From positions 62,914,205 through 62,978,204 of the forward strand of contig NC_134311.1 of NCBI RefSeq assembly GCF_949628215.1: 64,000 bases of DNA. Reading direction: 5' to 3'. The notes under the pieces are model-generated. The model was not told where the DNA came from. It ran no database searches and saw only the letters and a program-made list of their open reading frames with translations. Both the position numbers and the translations under genes were made by a program. Shown here one piece after another: positions 35,441-48,600 of this stretch; positions within the stretch are counted from its first letter, which is position 1; every line of letters begins with the position of its first letter. Origin of the DNA: Phalacrocorax aristotelis. Its lineage: Eukaryota; Chordata; Aves; Suliformes; Phalacrocoracidae.

Positions 35441-38400
35441 CAGGATCTCCCCAGGATCCATCAGCTCTTTCCAGTGACCAGGTCTATCATAACCAACAAG
35501 CCAGGGGACTGTCCTGGGAAGCACCTATTAGTGCAGGTGGCAGAGATGCTTGTGCTGTGTTGCTGAATAGCCCTGAAAGACTCAGCTGTGAACTGAGGGG
35601 TTGGGCAGACCCTAGTCTAGTCAATTCATGAACTGGTGGCCCACCTGCAGCTTTGCATACCTTTTAGTCCAAGATAGGATGACTTCCTTGAAACTCTCTG
35701 TTTCTATTCTCTCAAATGACTCTTGAAGAACCATCCAACCTTAATCCCTGGACCCATACTGTTGATTCTCTGATGTGAGCCACATGAGCCTCCCAGCTGC
35801 CCACAGCATGTTAGCAAATTCAGCTGTGGGGTTTGCATCTGCTCTTTTCCTCCTTGCCGTATGTCTGGATAAAGGTCAGCTGGGCAGCATCTCCCATGCA
35901 GTACCCTGAATGCCTTTGCAGGGTGGTGGGTACTCAAAAGTCCTTTCCAGTTACTTAATTTTATTTTTGTCTTTTTAAAAATTTTAATTATTTTCCTTAG
36001 GCTTTTAACTTTGCAGTAATCTTAGTAATAGAAGGAAAAGACCAGGCTTAAAGGCTGTTGAAGGCTGCATTTCAGGGACAGGCTGTACTGCTGCAACTCC
36101 ATGATGTGGCAGTGGCTAGAATTAGCGGGAGAGGAGAGGCTTAATTCCCTTAATTCTCCCATTAAGTCTGAGACTATAATCAGCTCACTGGCCACACGCT
36201 GGCCTCTCTTATCATACACTGGATAAGAGTTCTTTCCCAGGACACTTAATTTCCTAGGATCAAAATAAAATGCCAAAAATAGCTCTTTTGGCTGGTCTGT
36301 GTGAACTACCTGGTTCCATGTGGAAGACAGATTCTGCCTGTTCCATGGGCTTCTATCCTGAAAAGTACTGCATTATCAAAGTCCTAAAATGGCTCATTTT
36401 CTTTATTTATGTCTGCAAATGTTGGAATGGAGAGAGTAGTTCTTATTTATGTGATACTTTTCCCCATGTTATATTAAGGTGAGAAGATCCTGAAGAACTG
36501 GAAAACCACAGAGAAAGGAGAACCATATCATGTCATATTCAGGGACTCTTTCGTTCTACGAGGACACAAACTATTTCTATATTACATGGGAATTTGGTGG
36601 GAAAAAAATAGGTATAATGCATAATATATTCACATAAATTGACATTTTACCTTATAGAGCATCTGCCATTTTCCTTTTCTGTTTGGGTTTGTAGATCCCC
36701 GAAACTTTTGACCCAATCCTGTTTCCAATAAAGGAAATAGGAAAATTTCTGTGACTGGAAAATAAAAAACGGGAACAGTAGTACTGCCTGAGGAATACAA
36801 AATTGTGCAGGACTTCATATGCTGTTTACTAGCAGAGTGGGAGTTGCTGCAGGAAATAGAAACATAGACCCGGGTTAAAAATTTAATGGAGACAAATGCC
36901 CCTGCATTATTTATTTGTGTTTATTACATGGGTGCTCTTTACTTTCCGGCATGCACATGAATACCCTTACTATGCTTTCTCAAATTTTCAGCCATCTCTG
37001 CTCTCTGAAACTCCTTGGATTTGACTTTTTTTTTTTTGGCCTCTGTTGTGAGAGGTAAGATCTGTCCGTTATGTTATGTAGGTAATAAGAAGGGTTTTTT
37101 GTGAATCAAAAAATGTGCTCTTTATTGAGAAAAACACAATATATCCTCACTCCATGTACACAATCTGACCTTCAGGTGGAATGCAGCTAGGGGGGCTATA
37201 AATAGCACCCTTAATAAGGAAGGAGAAGCTTTTAGAGTTCAACGGGCACGGCTCACATACAGAGAAATAGCAGATGAGCCACCTATGTCTTTTGTGTTTT
37301 AAAAAGCTCAGATGCAATTTATGTAGGAACTCAGCTGAATCTGCGCTGAGCAGGTATGAGTATTTTTCTTCTGAAAATAACAACAGGGAGCCCTGAGTAC
37401 TACAAAAATCTTTCACCACCTTGTGGCGCTTCCTCCACCATTTCATGAGCATCTTGCAGTCACTAGTGTGTTCCCCATTGCTGCACTCAAAGAGAGAAGG
37501 GCACTACAGCTTGCAGATGGCAAACTGAGAAAAGAGGAGGCCAGGTGTCCTGGCCAGGACCCTGCTGGTACTCTGTGCCAAAGCAAGGGCTCCAGCCAGC
37601 TTTGCAAGTACCAGGTTAGTGACCTACATATTGGATCATCCTCTTTTCGAAGTGCTTTCAAAATGTTTGCAAAGCAAATTTCCACGCATTCAGTGGCTTA
37701 ATAATAAGAAGGATATCTATCAGTTTGACTTCTGGTTGCTATGATTTGATACGGGGGGGACTTTACAGTGCAGGGTGTGTACTTTCTCTGTATCCTAGAG
37801 CCTTAAAATTTTAATGAAGAAGCTCTGAGCATAAAAAGGCTACTGCTACAGCTTGATTTATCACAGCTCAACAAGTTTGCACAAATTATGAATGTTTCCT
37901 CTGGTTCTGGACAGATGTTTGCTTCTAGCAGGCTTGTGCGTCTTCACAACACTTTCTCCAGGAAGACTCATGTGAAAATGTTTTTGTTCACACAGATATT
38001 TTGGGAACCAGTATTTTTTCACACAATTATGTTTGTGTGTAAGACAGAGGGTTCACTTGAATTATATTGACTGACTGTCATCTGCAATTAAATCTTATTG
38101 ATTTCTCAGGGAACATAAACTAAATCACAGGATCCCCTCCACAGCCCCTGCGCACATATATCTCTAAACCTGACCATAAACACAGAAGAGTCCAGAGGGA
38201 CAGATAACACCAATATCAGTTCCTGTTGTATGCCTCAGACATGCTGTAAAAAACATTGCATGTCCTAGGTTTTATTTTATTTCCCAATCTCACTGCAGTG
38301 GCATGGAAACCTGGAAGTCCCGTTTCCCTCCTTAAAACCAGGCCTGCTTCTCCTACAATGCAAACAACATCCTCCACATCAGAACAAAAACTGAATAGAC

Positions 38401-41400
38401 AGACCATCAAAACCATGTAAAAGAACCAGCTGCCCGGACACGTGCCAGGACAGCAAAGCTATTTACCCGAGGAGCCTTTCAGATGGTTCAGGTCAGTTCT
38501 ATTGTACATGGAGTTGACTCACGTAACTGCAAGACCTCATTGTCCCTTTCCCTCTCTGCTTCCCTCTTTTTGTTTCATGCTATTGTTTCTAGGTACACAT
38601 TAAAATGCTTTGGGACAAAGACCATGTCTTCCTGTGAGCTTACAAAGAGTGAAGTACAAAGAAGTCCTAGTCCTGTGCAGGGCTGTGCAAACCCATGCTG
38701 CTCTGAGAAAAGCACCCAGTACCTAGGAATGTACATATGCAAATATGTATACTTGAAATGTTGGCTATAATTAACTTGCATAGTGATGTAACTCATAATT
38801 GTGGATCAATATTCCTGATATTCCCTGTATGACTCTATAGCATGAGTTACACACAACGAGAATCTGACTAGCAGTATATCCTCATATATGGACAACATGT
38901 TATCTGTCACTGCTGTCTGTATTAGAGTAGCTCTTTGAGATCCTATTTAGTGTTATCTTCTTGCCTCTTGCTGGGCTAAAGTAAATTCAGCCTCTCTACT
39001 ACGCTTATTTGTTTCTTCCTGTCTGCGCTTTTTCTAACTCTTGTTATAAAAAGTTCTTTTATATATTTTTATCACCACAGATGTTTTTCCAGGGTGCAGT
39101 GAAAGTTATTTCAGCAGACAAACCATGTCTCATTCTCCTCCAATTCTGTACGACAAAATGACATCTTGTTCTAAAACTGATTATCTATTCTCTCTCCCAC
39201 ACCACAGGTTTAAATTATTTTCTTTAATTAAATTTAAAATGTTTACTTCTTTATACTATTTCCATCCAGTTCTTCCTGGTAAGGGTAAGTTTCTTTCCAT
39301 GATCTGGAACATGCAGTAAAGAAAACAGGAAAAAATAGAAGAAACATTCAGCCAGTGTTTGAAGCTGAGAAGCTTTTAACACTATTGTGCAATGACTAAG
39401 TCTTACACTTATAATATAAAATAATAGCCATATTTACCTCTTGTATAATGATTCCATCTTTATCTTTAAAGCACATTTCCCTTTCCTGTTCAAAGAGGAA
39501 GAAAGTGAGACCCAAAATACTGATGTAACATAGTGGGGTTTACCCACCAGATAGGAGAGAGCTGGAAACAGACTCAGGTCTCCTGCTAATCCTTGAGATA
39601 TTGAAAATAATATGTCACTTTTTAAAACCTACGCCTATGCCTTAGGATTCTTCTCCCTGAGGATGAATGCGTCTGTTTCTGCAGTGCTTCCCTTGTAAGT
39701 GCTTACAGAGGGCATGTAGGATTTTGCATGAGGGGTGTAAAGACAGCAAGAACAAGTCCCTTGGCCATGGTGCCAAGCTTCCAAGCAGCAGCTGAAAATG
39801 TTTCCAGAAACTTTTCCTTGCCATCATGCCTTCATGAAAGGTAAATATTTTTCTTTCTGATCTGTACACTTAGCACTTTCAAATGTTTTCATCAGCCACA
39901 GGATGCTGCCCTCTTGTTTGAAATAAATGATTCAATGAAAAGTTATATTTGAGAAATAGTCTATTACTAATAAAGTACATTTCAAAAAAAGGCAGAAACC
40001 TTGTTTAAACTCAGACACTCATTACCAGCTGAACAGCAAATCTCCTTATGCTTGAGATTTTTATTTACTACCTGGTTTGTTAAAATGAGGCACCATTTCC
40101 AGAAAAAAACTTTATTTGTGTATTGCAAGTTGAAAGATGAAATCCCCAAACCTGTAGATTATTTCTGAGTTTGGGTGAAGAGTCACTGCCATTGTATTCC
40201 CACCCACACTTGAACTTCTGGGGAGAAACAAAAACAAGCAAACATATAAATCAAAAGGAAAGCGAAAACCAAAAAGCCACACCCAGCAATCCTTACTGGG
40301 GGGAAGCGGCTCATCTTTGCCTACCAGGTTGTGCCCTGGCCAGGTCCTATCTGTCACATTATTCCCCTCCACCGTGCTTCCCTTTTTTCATTTCATTCCT
40401 CAAGGTGTGTCTGCTCTGCTAGTGCTTTGGTCCTCCCTCCTCCCAGGCATGCTGCTTGCTGAGCACCATATGCTTCCCAAACCCTGCCCAGGCTCCCCCC
40501 TTGCATCTCATTCACAGCCCTCCTAAAATGCTTTGGAGCTATGTGGGCTCTGCAGACCTTACCCTACAAACCTGGCAATATGAATCTGAACTCGTGGCCC
40601 TTCTTGGGGTGGAGATGCCACCTCTGCAGGGTGACACGAACACAACCAGTAATAGGTTAAGGGATCGAGCACCCATGGAAGCAGCCTGGCAGGGAGCTGA
40701 CAAGTGAGTCCTTCTGAAGTCACTTCCTCTCACTGCCACTCTGAAACCATCTCTTCAGACAAAACAGGCACTGGGGGACCTGCTGGGCCATGTATATTCC
40801 CCAGGGCTCACCCATCATCTCTGCAGCCATGCAGCACTGGCAGCACATGCTGCACCAATACTGTTAGGCTGTCTGCAAGTAAAAGGCTTTCTGTTTTAGC
40901 AATACTGGCAACATCTCTTCACCAGAGCCAGAGAGTATTTTTGTTGGTGTCACTCAAACCAGTTCAGAGTGGAATAAGCTCCACTGACAGGAGACCCTTT
41001 TTCTGCAATAACTGCATACCCACTAAGGCTTTTGATGGCAATTTTCTTCAGGCTCACAGCCAACATTAGCATGACACACTAGCTCACTGCAGGGTTGCAA
41101 TTCATTCAAATCATAGTGCCTAAGAACCCAGTTTCCAAAAGAAAGAGCCAAGTGCTCTGCTCCTTTCTTGTTGTTAAGAATTAAATAATTTCTCTACCTG
41201 CGTAAACTTTCCTGGGATCATACTTGTCTTCCACCACCTTGGCTGAAAATATATTGCTGCTTATGCTGATTTAAGTATATCATTTGAATAGGTTTTTTAC
41301 TGGATGGAATCTGGGGACTTGCAAGTGCAATGGAAGAAAGCAGGTGGGATGAAATAAAGAGTCAACAAGTGATGCAACCTGGACATTTTGAAGAATTATT

Positions 41401-43204
41401 GTGTTATTTTGTCTTAAAAGCAGCAGTAAAGATGTCCGGGAACATGGCAGGTTTGCATTCCCCTGAACATTTCTTTCAATTGCAGCTTGCTGAATTTTAT
41501 GTGAAAGCTAGAGAAAAAATAATGAAAAACGTATCTTTGTATCATGCCATAATTCACTCTAAGTGCAAATAGCCATTTTGTACTTTAAAGTGAAGTTCTG
41601 TAAAGAAATCAGTGCATATTGCTATGATAACACACTTTTTTTTTAAACTAAGAACTAGTAAGTGGCAACTATATTGTCCTTCATTTTTCCCAGAATGTTG
41701 TTAACATTCATGAGTGATTTGTGGTTATCATAACAATGGGTAATTATTTACTTTTTTGGTAAAAAAAAAGACAACAGATAAAAGATTTTCTGTTTCTTCT
41801 TTCATTTGTTTGTTTTGTGTGGAGAGGAAGAGTTTAGTATATTGTACTCTAAGCCAAAATTATTGTAAAATGACATTGGCACCAATATCTGAAAAATGTT
41901 GGAGAAAAACAAAGCTTAGGAAAAGCAAGAATAAATATTTTGCAAGAGAAAAGATAGAGGGGCTTTATATTTTTAAAATGTACTCTCTGTGGTAGACCTC
42001 AATGGCTGGGAGCTCAGTTCTCCAGTGGGATCAGCTTTTTGACTGGTGTGTTTAAATTTAAGCATCTAAGTGATACTGTAAGCTATACTCAAATGTGCAA
42101 CTGTAAAAGTACTTGGAAATTTTCCTCCATGAGATGACAGTTCTTTGCATTTCACAGGTGTGGGACACTGTAAACATAATATAAGGAATATAAGGAGAGG
42201 GTGTCTGCACTCCAACACTCCCATTTCTGTGTCAGTCTCCTGACTGCTGTGACTCAGCTCTCATTAGCTAAATAAGTCAGCAGAGGACATCACTACAGCT
42301 GAAATGTCTTCAGGACCTGGAATGGACTAGACCTGTGTTACCCTTTCTCAGCTAAAATGAAAGCTGTTTGCAACTGCTGGATTCAAATATTCAAACTGGC
42401 TGGGTTTCCTGGAGACTTTTTCTGGGACCTGTGATCCTACCACTGGAACTCTTAAACAGAGTGATTTTATATTCACTTTCCCTCTTCCTCCAGTGGGTTT
42501 GAGCAGTGTCTCAATGAGACTAGGCTGTCTGCATGGAAACATTTGGCAATAGCTTTGACAGCCTTGCCCAGCAAGGATTTACTCTGGGATTTACACTTGG
42601 CTTTTGGATCTAACTTCAGCCTATATTTACCTTCAAATCAGTCAGATTTATATACTAAGGGACACTGCTTTCTGTTTGCAAAAATACAGCAGATAAAAGG
42701 GCTGCATATTTCACTCTAGACATTTGCATATCTAAAATTCCACCTGTGTAATTGCCCTCTCAGGTAGACAATACAGTTTTTAATTGCAAAACTGAGATCT
42801 TATTTAGGAATCTAAGACAGTGCACAGGTCCACCTAAGGCTGACCTGCTGTTTCCACCTGCATCTCAAAGGCAGAATATATCTGCAGTTCCTTGCAACTG
42901 TGGCTGAGACCTCAGAGCATCCATTTCATAACCCAGTGAAAATTTGCAGACCACTCCATTTGCATGGCCTATTGCATGCTAGGTTCATGGCTAAACTAGA
43001 CTTATGCGATGACCAGTACCAAAAACCCCAGCAACAATGAATAACTGTGAAGGCAATAAGGGTATGCACATGCAGTGCTAGGGTTTTGAGTAGGGCGTAC
43101 TATACTAAAAGGAGACGTGTAGAGAAAAAGAGACTAGACTAAGAGAGCTTAGTAGTGTGGCCAGTTAGTGTGTGTTAGTCCCAGGGTTCCATGGAGCTAC
43201 ACCA
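35441..43204. other. non-coding region
   Basis: No exon, RNA gene or further transposon could be supported. Open frames, such as those at 40704-41069 or 41330-41572, show no domain or motif I recognise and have no splice context. A ctataaatag TATA-like string at 37197 has no accompanying gene. Confidence 0.5.
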
Positions 43205-43934
43205 TGCTTACCCCATGCAATGCTACAGGCTTGGGGAAAAGTGGCTGGAAAGCTGCCTGGTGGAAAACAACCTGGTTGACAGCCAGCTGAGCATGAGCCA
43301 GCAGTGTGCCCAGGTGGCCAAGAAGGCCAACAGCATCCTGGCTTGCATCAGGAACAGTGTGGCCAGCAGGAGTAGGGAGGTGATCGTGCCCCTGTACTCG
43401 GCACTGGTGAGGCTGCACCTTGAGTACTGTGTTCAGGTTTGGGACCCTCACTACAAGAAGGACATTGAGGTGCTGGAGTGTGTCCAGAGAAGGCAACGGA
43501 GCTGGTGAAGGGCCTGGAGAACAAGTCTTACGAGGCACAGCTGAGGGAACCGGGGTTGTTTAGTCTGGAGAAGAGGAGGCTGAGGGGAGACCTTATCGCT
43601 CTCTGCAAGTACCTGAAAGAAGGTTGTAATGAGGCGGGTGTTGGTCTCTTCTTCAAAGTAACAAGTGATAGGACAAGAGGAAATGGCCTCAAGCTGCATC
43701 ACGGAAGGTTTAGATTGGATATTAGGAAAAATGTCTTCACTGAAAGAGTGGTCAGGCATTGGACCAGACTGCCCAGGGAAGTGGTGGAGTCACCATCCCT
43801 GGAGGTATTCAATAAATGTGTAGATGTCGCACTTCAGGGTGTGGTGTAGGATGCATGGTGGTGTTATGTTGGCGGTTGGACTTGATGATCTTAGAGGTCT
43901 TTTCCAACCTTGATTCTATGATTCTGTGATTCTA
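43205..43934 (+). mobile_element. CR1 LINE, short 5'-truncated copy
   Basis: On the + strand it reads the last quarter of CR1 ORF2 ([11 protein letters not shown], then [77 protein letters not shown]) and finishes with ggacttgatgatcttagagg and three ATTCTATG-type octamers. It closely matches the copy at 29618-31735 and shares with it a one-base frameshift (aaggcaacg at 43491). It also has its own 12-base deletion near 43271 relative to that copy. It has no reverse transcriptase core and no function. Confidence 0.93.
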
Positions 43935-46900
43935 TATGCAAAGCTACGGCTGACCTCATCCAGTGATGGTGAGTCTTGCTGTGAGGGGCAGGTGGGCCTC
44001 AAGCCGTCCAGGTGTCCCCTCCACCATCACTTCCACTATTCTGTGTTTAAAGTGTTTGTACACCTGCAGCTGCAGTGTCATTTGCTTTCCTGCTAAACCT
44101 CTGTGCTCCTAAACCCAGGTCAGTCGCAACAACTGCACATACTCCTCTGACATACTCTTGGTGTCCTCTAGAAGGTGAGAGAAATTCACTCAAAGAACTT
44201 ATTTTTCTTGGTAGTGAGGTATGTGTCCACACTGCAGTTGTCTGAGTTAGGTCAGGTGAATACTACCCCATGCTTTCAACTGAGATAAATACCACAGTAT
44301 TCTTCCAGCACCTGTGTTAAAATAGCATTTATAGCCATATAGAGATTGGAAATGGTGAACCAATATTTTGAGGATAATACTGTGCCTGAACTCATCAAGG
44401 GAGTACATTACCCTGCAGTTGATGAATGGAAGTTTAGATGAAAACAGAATACAATAGAATACAGTAGATTCTTTCAGTTGCAAGGGACCCACAACGACCA
44501 CCTAGTCTGACTGCCTGACCAGTTACATATCACACAAAGCTAAAATGCACTGGCAGGAAAATCAAGGCCTTTTTAGTGATATTTGGCCAGCAGGAAGCAA
44601 TAAGAACATTATAGAATTGTCACTGGGGAAGAAAAGGAATACATAAAATATCTGCTGATCTAACAGATAAGTGCACATCCTGGGTGAAATTAATCTTTTT
44701 CCACAAGATATTGAACTGTGGAAACAGTAGACACTTGTGAGCTTTTAAGAAAGTTTATCTTTCCAGAACTTGAATATTTCTGAACTTGAGTATTTCTGAA
44801 AATGGGACAGGGTTTGTGAATAAACATTTTTACGTAACATTGACTTCTGAACACCTATCCTTTGTCTGTTATCTTGAACATTTGTCCTCCCAAGTGTGAC
44901 AAATATGGAAGCAATTGGTTCATCAAACATAAAACCAACCAAAGTGGCCACAAGCATCCATGCAGAGGAAAAGGCATCCAATTTCATGCCATGATTCTGT
45001 AATGACCATGATTGACATATCTGCTTCCCAAAAGCACCTAACAACAATAGAAATAACTTTTTCCTGTGGCACAGAAGAATAATAATAAAAATTCTCCAGA
45101 GAGATACTAGAAGTATCAAAACCACGCACCAAGGTTTCAGAGGGATTTAACAAAGTACAAGCTGGTCTGACCACTTTGCCAGAAAGGGCTCCTGAGGTGG
45201 TTAGCAGAAAGCAAGAACTACAGAGGAACAACAGTAACAAAATGCTTGAGGACTCAGAGAAATGACAGACCCTTTATCTTCCTTTCTGCTTAGGACTGAT
45301 CCCAAACACCAAACCAGGAGAAATGAAGAGCCCAAAACATCTTGGATGAAATGTAATTCTGACTTCCTTCCATCCTGTCTGGTACTCAAATAGAAGATCC
45401 AGATCCCTATCTTAAACCTTTACAGAGGAAGGAAGAACTGTGTTAAAACTCTGCGCATTCAGTGCGGATATGACAGGGGAATTAGGCATTTCATTCATTT
45501 CTAAAACATTTTTACTGAGTCCATCTTCACCAGGTCAACTGGCTTTGGCAGCAGGTGAAAGGCTACATCAGCTGTATGAATAAAATGTGAAGCCACTGTT
45601 TTGTTCAGACCACACAATTGTTCAGGCCACACATAGCCAGGGCACAGTGCAGGGGTACACAACTCGAAGCTGACATCCCAACAATTGCTCAGAAAAAGGC
45701 AGTGTGTTGGAAAAAAAGTAATAGGAGACCCCAATCTAGAGGTCTATGTGCTGGGAGAGAATGCAGCACCCAAGGTCTTCAAGGGTGATATCAGAGAGGG
45801 GAAGGTGAGCTTGCTGCTGTGCTGGGGACTCAATCTGTTTGTCTTGAGCTTCACTTGGAATGGAGAGAACTTGGTTTGCATGCTTTTATGGTTTGATGGA
45901 TGAACGTGCTTAGAGAACAAAATCAAATAGGAAGCTTTGTTATGGTCTACTTAATGAAATTGCTGTATTTTTTTCACTTCTTTTTTTCCCAGGGGGATTT
46001 CCAGAAAGAAAAAGCTTTTTTTACACAGGATGTGAAATCTTAAACTGATGCTGCTGGGAGGGAATATACCTAATTCAGTAATGGAACCAACAACTTGCTT
46101 TCAAGGCCTGGAAGTCCAGAGGATGAAATGTCACAACTAGAACAACCTCATAACCTGAGATTTCTTAGAAATTCCTCACCTGAAAAGCAGCCAGGTCTCC
46201 CTTGGCTGAGCTTACAGATGAGGACAAATTTACAGAAATCCAGTGGGAGAAGGACTGTGCATGGCCATAGAGAAACTTTTACAGGGTCTTTTTCATTACA
46301 TAGCCTTTTAGAAGGAACAGTTGGGTATTTTAAGAATTCAAATAAAATCTACAGGTTATCCAGATGTTAAATACTCCAAAAGGAGAAAAGAAGGCAATTA
46401 ATGACCTCCATACTATGTTATATAACATGAATTTTTCTTCATACTACATCACATACAACTTTTGTTCTTAGTAGTCCTTAATGCTAGCAGTAGTAATGAA
46501 GGAACACAGCTGTGTCACACACTCAAAGCAGAACACTACATACCAAATACAACAAATCTTCAGCCACTAATAGGATGTGGACACGTAGTTTTGACTCTGA
46601 GATTTTGCTCTAAATTTTATGACACAGTTTCTCAGAAACTTAAGTTAACTTATTTAACTTACATTACTTAATAATATATGAAATAAAAATATTAAACCCT
46701 GAGAATTTGGTAGTGAACCTGAATAGCTACTGCATTACATGTGAGCTTACTTTACTGGTTTGTTTTAGCCAACAGATCTATCCCTCAGTCGTCTTCTCGG
46801 TGTGTCTTCTCTGGGACATGCTGCCATTTGGCCTTTTACTGCAATATTTCTACAATAACTTGGAAGAAAAAATCTAAACCTCCCAAAATCTGGTTTGACA

Positions 46901-48510
46901 TTAAATTTCTTGGCTGCTCTGCTGCAGCTCCTCATTGCAAAATCAAGCTATTATGCAAAGGTCGCTGGCTAGGAGCGTACCACATGTCCAGAGAGACAGA
47001 AACAGAAGTTGGATAGCCAAAGCCAATGAAAAAGTCTTAAAATCTATGTGTTACGTGTGTTAGCTAACTACCTTGGTAGATACTCTGGTGGGTCTTGACA
47101 CACTAGTGAATAAAATTCGTATGTTATCTTTTTGCAGAAAGACTATGGGCTTCACTTGCTTATAAAGAAAAGAAGTTGGCAAACCATCTTGAAGAAAATA
47201 TTTTTGGCCATGTTTACTAGTATCTGCTGAAAGTACTCTGAATTTTTTAATTACCTCTGTATCTCTATGTGATATGTGTTTTGTCTTGAATAGAAACGTA
47301 GCCCTATTATACAAAAATACACACACAGATGCAAACTGTTCAGGATTGTCTTCACAAACTTTTGAACCCGTCTTGCTTCCTATGAGGAGCATGATCACAA
47401 AAGAATTTTTAAGAATTATTGGAATAATTTAACAGAATAGGAGATTAGGTACTAATAAACAATAACTTGTCATAGGTGTTTCTGAAAGATCCAAAACTAG
47501 TTCACAATTTCACATTGAAAGTATTTGTGAGGCCTCTAATACGATACCCAAGGACTGTGATTAATGTCATGTGCCTGTTTATTTTTCCCCTGAGAACCTG
47601 AAAGGGTAAAAAAAAGATCACAACTAAACAAAAGCATATCAATAACAGGAAACTGTTGGTGAGAAATACCCCGATCTTCCTGTAAATTCACGTCACCACA
47701 TTCCCCAGGGACAAAGGTGCGTGAACAGCATGGTAAATAATTATGATTTAATATGAGGCCTTGCAATGCTGTTTACAGTTTAACAACAAAAAGGAATTGT
47801 TTCTCAAGGCGCAAAATAAGCAAATAATAGAAACACATATCAATATAATCAGGAAATGATGATGTTATGTCTGGGTCAGCTGCTGAAAACAGATTGCAAT
47901 CTATCAAAGTATCAACCTGATATCTCTGTGCAGCCCACGGAGAAACATCAGTGATGGGAGAGAGTCTTTCCCTGGTTTGCATGCCAGTCATCTCACTTTG
48001 ATCATTTTATGAAAGTGCTGGGGACTGATGTCTTGCAGGATACCCTCCACAGCTATTTTCGCTTGCTGATGTTTGGGGAATTTGACACTTTGTTGAAAGC
48101 ATCTAAAAGGATTTCTTGCATTTTGCGTTACAAACCCGAAAATAAAACACTGGAGGAGGAGAGAATGGAAGGAATAGTAACAGCTGGTCTCTTTCAGGGA
48201 GGTTATGTTGTTTAATCTAGACAGAAAATCAGGAATAATGATAGAAAAAAAATCATTGCAGAAACACAGCAGTAAATTTCAACAGACACCGGTGAAGCTT
48301 CTTAGTTCGGTATTAAAATATATTTTAGTGAGATATATAAAACACACAAAGGATGTCAGTTTGTGGCAATTTTTCCCTACAGAAATGTTTTTAGGGATGC
48401 CTAGGCAAAATCAGCTATATAAAAGACAAACAGAACAATATATCCTTGAACAGAGAACTAACATTGATAGTAGAAGGCCTAAAACATTTAAATATGCGTT
48501 TAACCCTTAG
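43935..48510. other. non-coding region
   Basis: Contains the CR1 scrap at 44440-44525. Otherwise there is no recognisable exon or repeat; minus-strand frames at 44745-45240 are hydrophobic but have no family resemblance. Confidence 0.5.
44440..44525 (-). mobile_element. CR1-type 3'-end fragment, diverged
   Basis: The + strand shows acagaatacaatagaataca, then gcaagggacccacaacgacc and ctagtctgactgcctgacc. This resembles the reverse complement of another CR1 subfamily 3' end (the agggacccac and gagtccaactgcctgac-type words). It is diverged and short. Confidence 0.55.
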
Positions 48511-48600
48511 CTATAGAAAAATAATTCCAGACCATGCTTGCCAAATTTTAAAGTTAAGCAGGGTCAAGTCAGGTCACAGTGTGAATGAGAAAACACCAAT
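48511..48600 (+). repeat. degenerate 5S rRNA-derived sequence (AmnSINE-like)
   Basis: AAGTTAAGCAGGGT at 48551-48564 differs by one base from the 5S rRNA box A region (AAGCTAAGCAGGGT). Exactly 16 bases later, the same spacing as in 5S rRNA, comes GTGAATGAGAAAACACC against box C TTGGATGGGAGACCGCC (11 of 17, most differences G to A). Weaker similarity extends upstream over about 40 bases. Ancient amniote SINEs such as AmnSINE1 begin with a 5S-derived head, so a decayed SINE is the likeliest source. It is too degraded to be a working 5S gene. Confidence 0.65.

Noticed and set aside
37197-37203. ctataaatag TATA-like element
   Set aside because: No exon, CpG island or initiator context follows in either direction; such strings are expected in AT-rich DNA.
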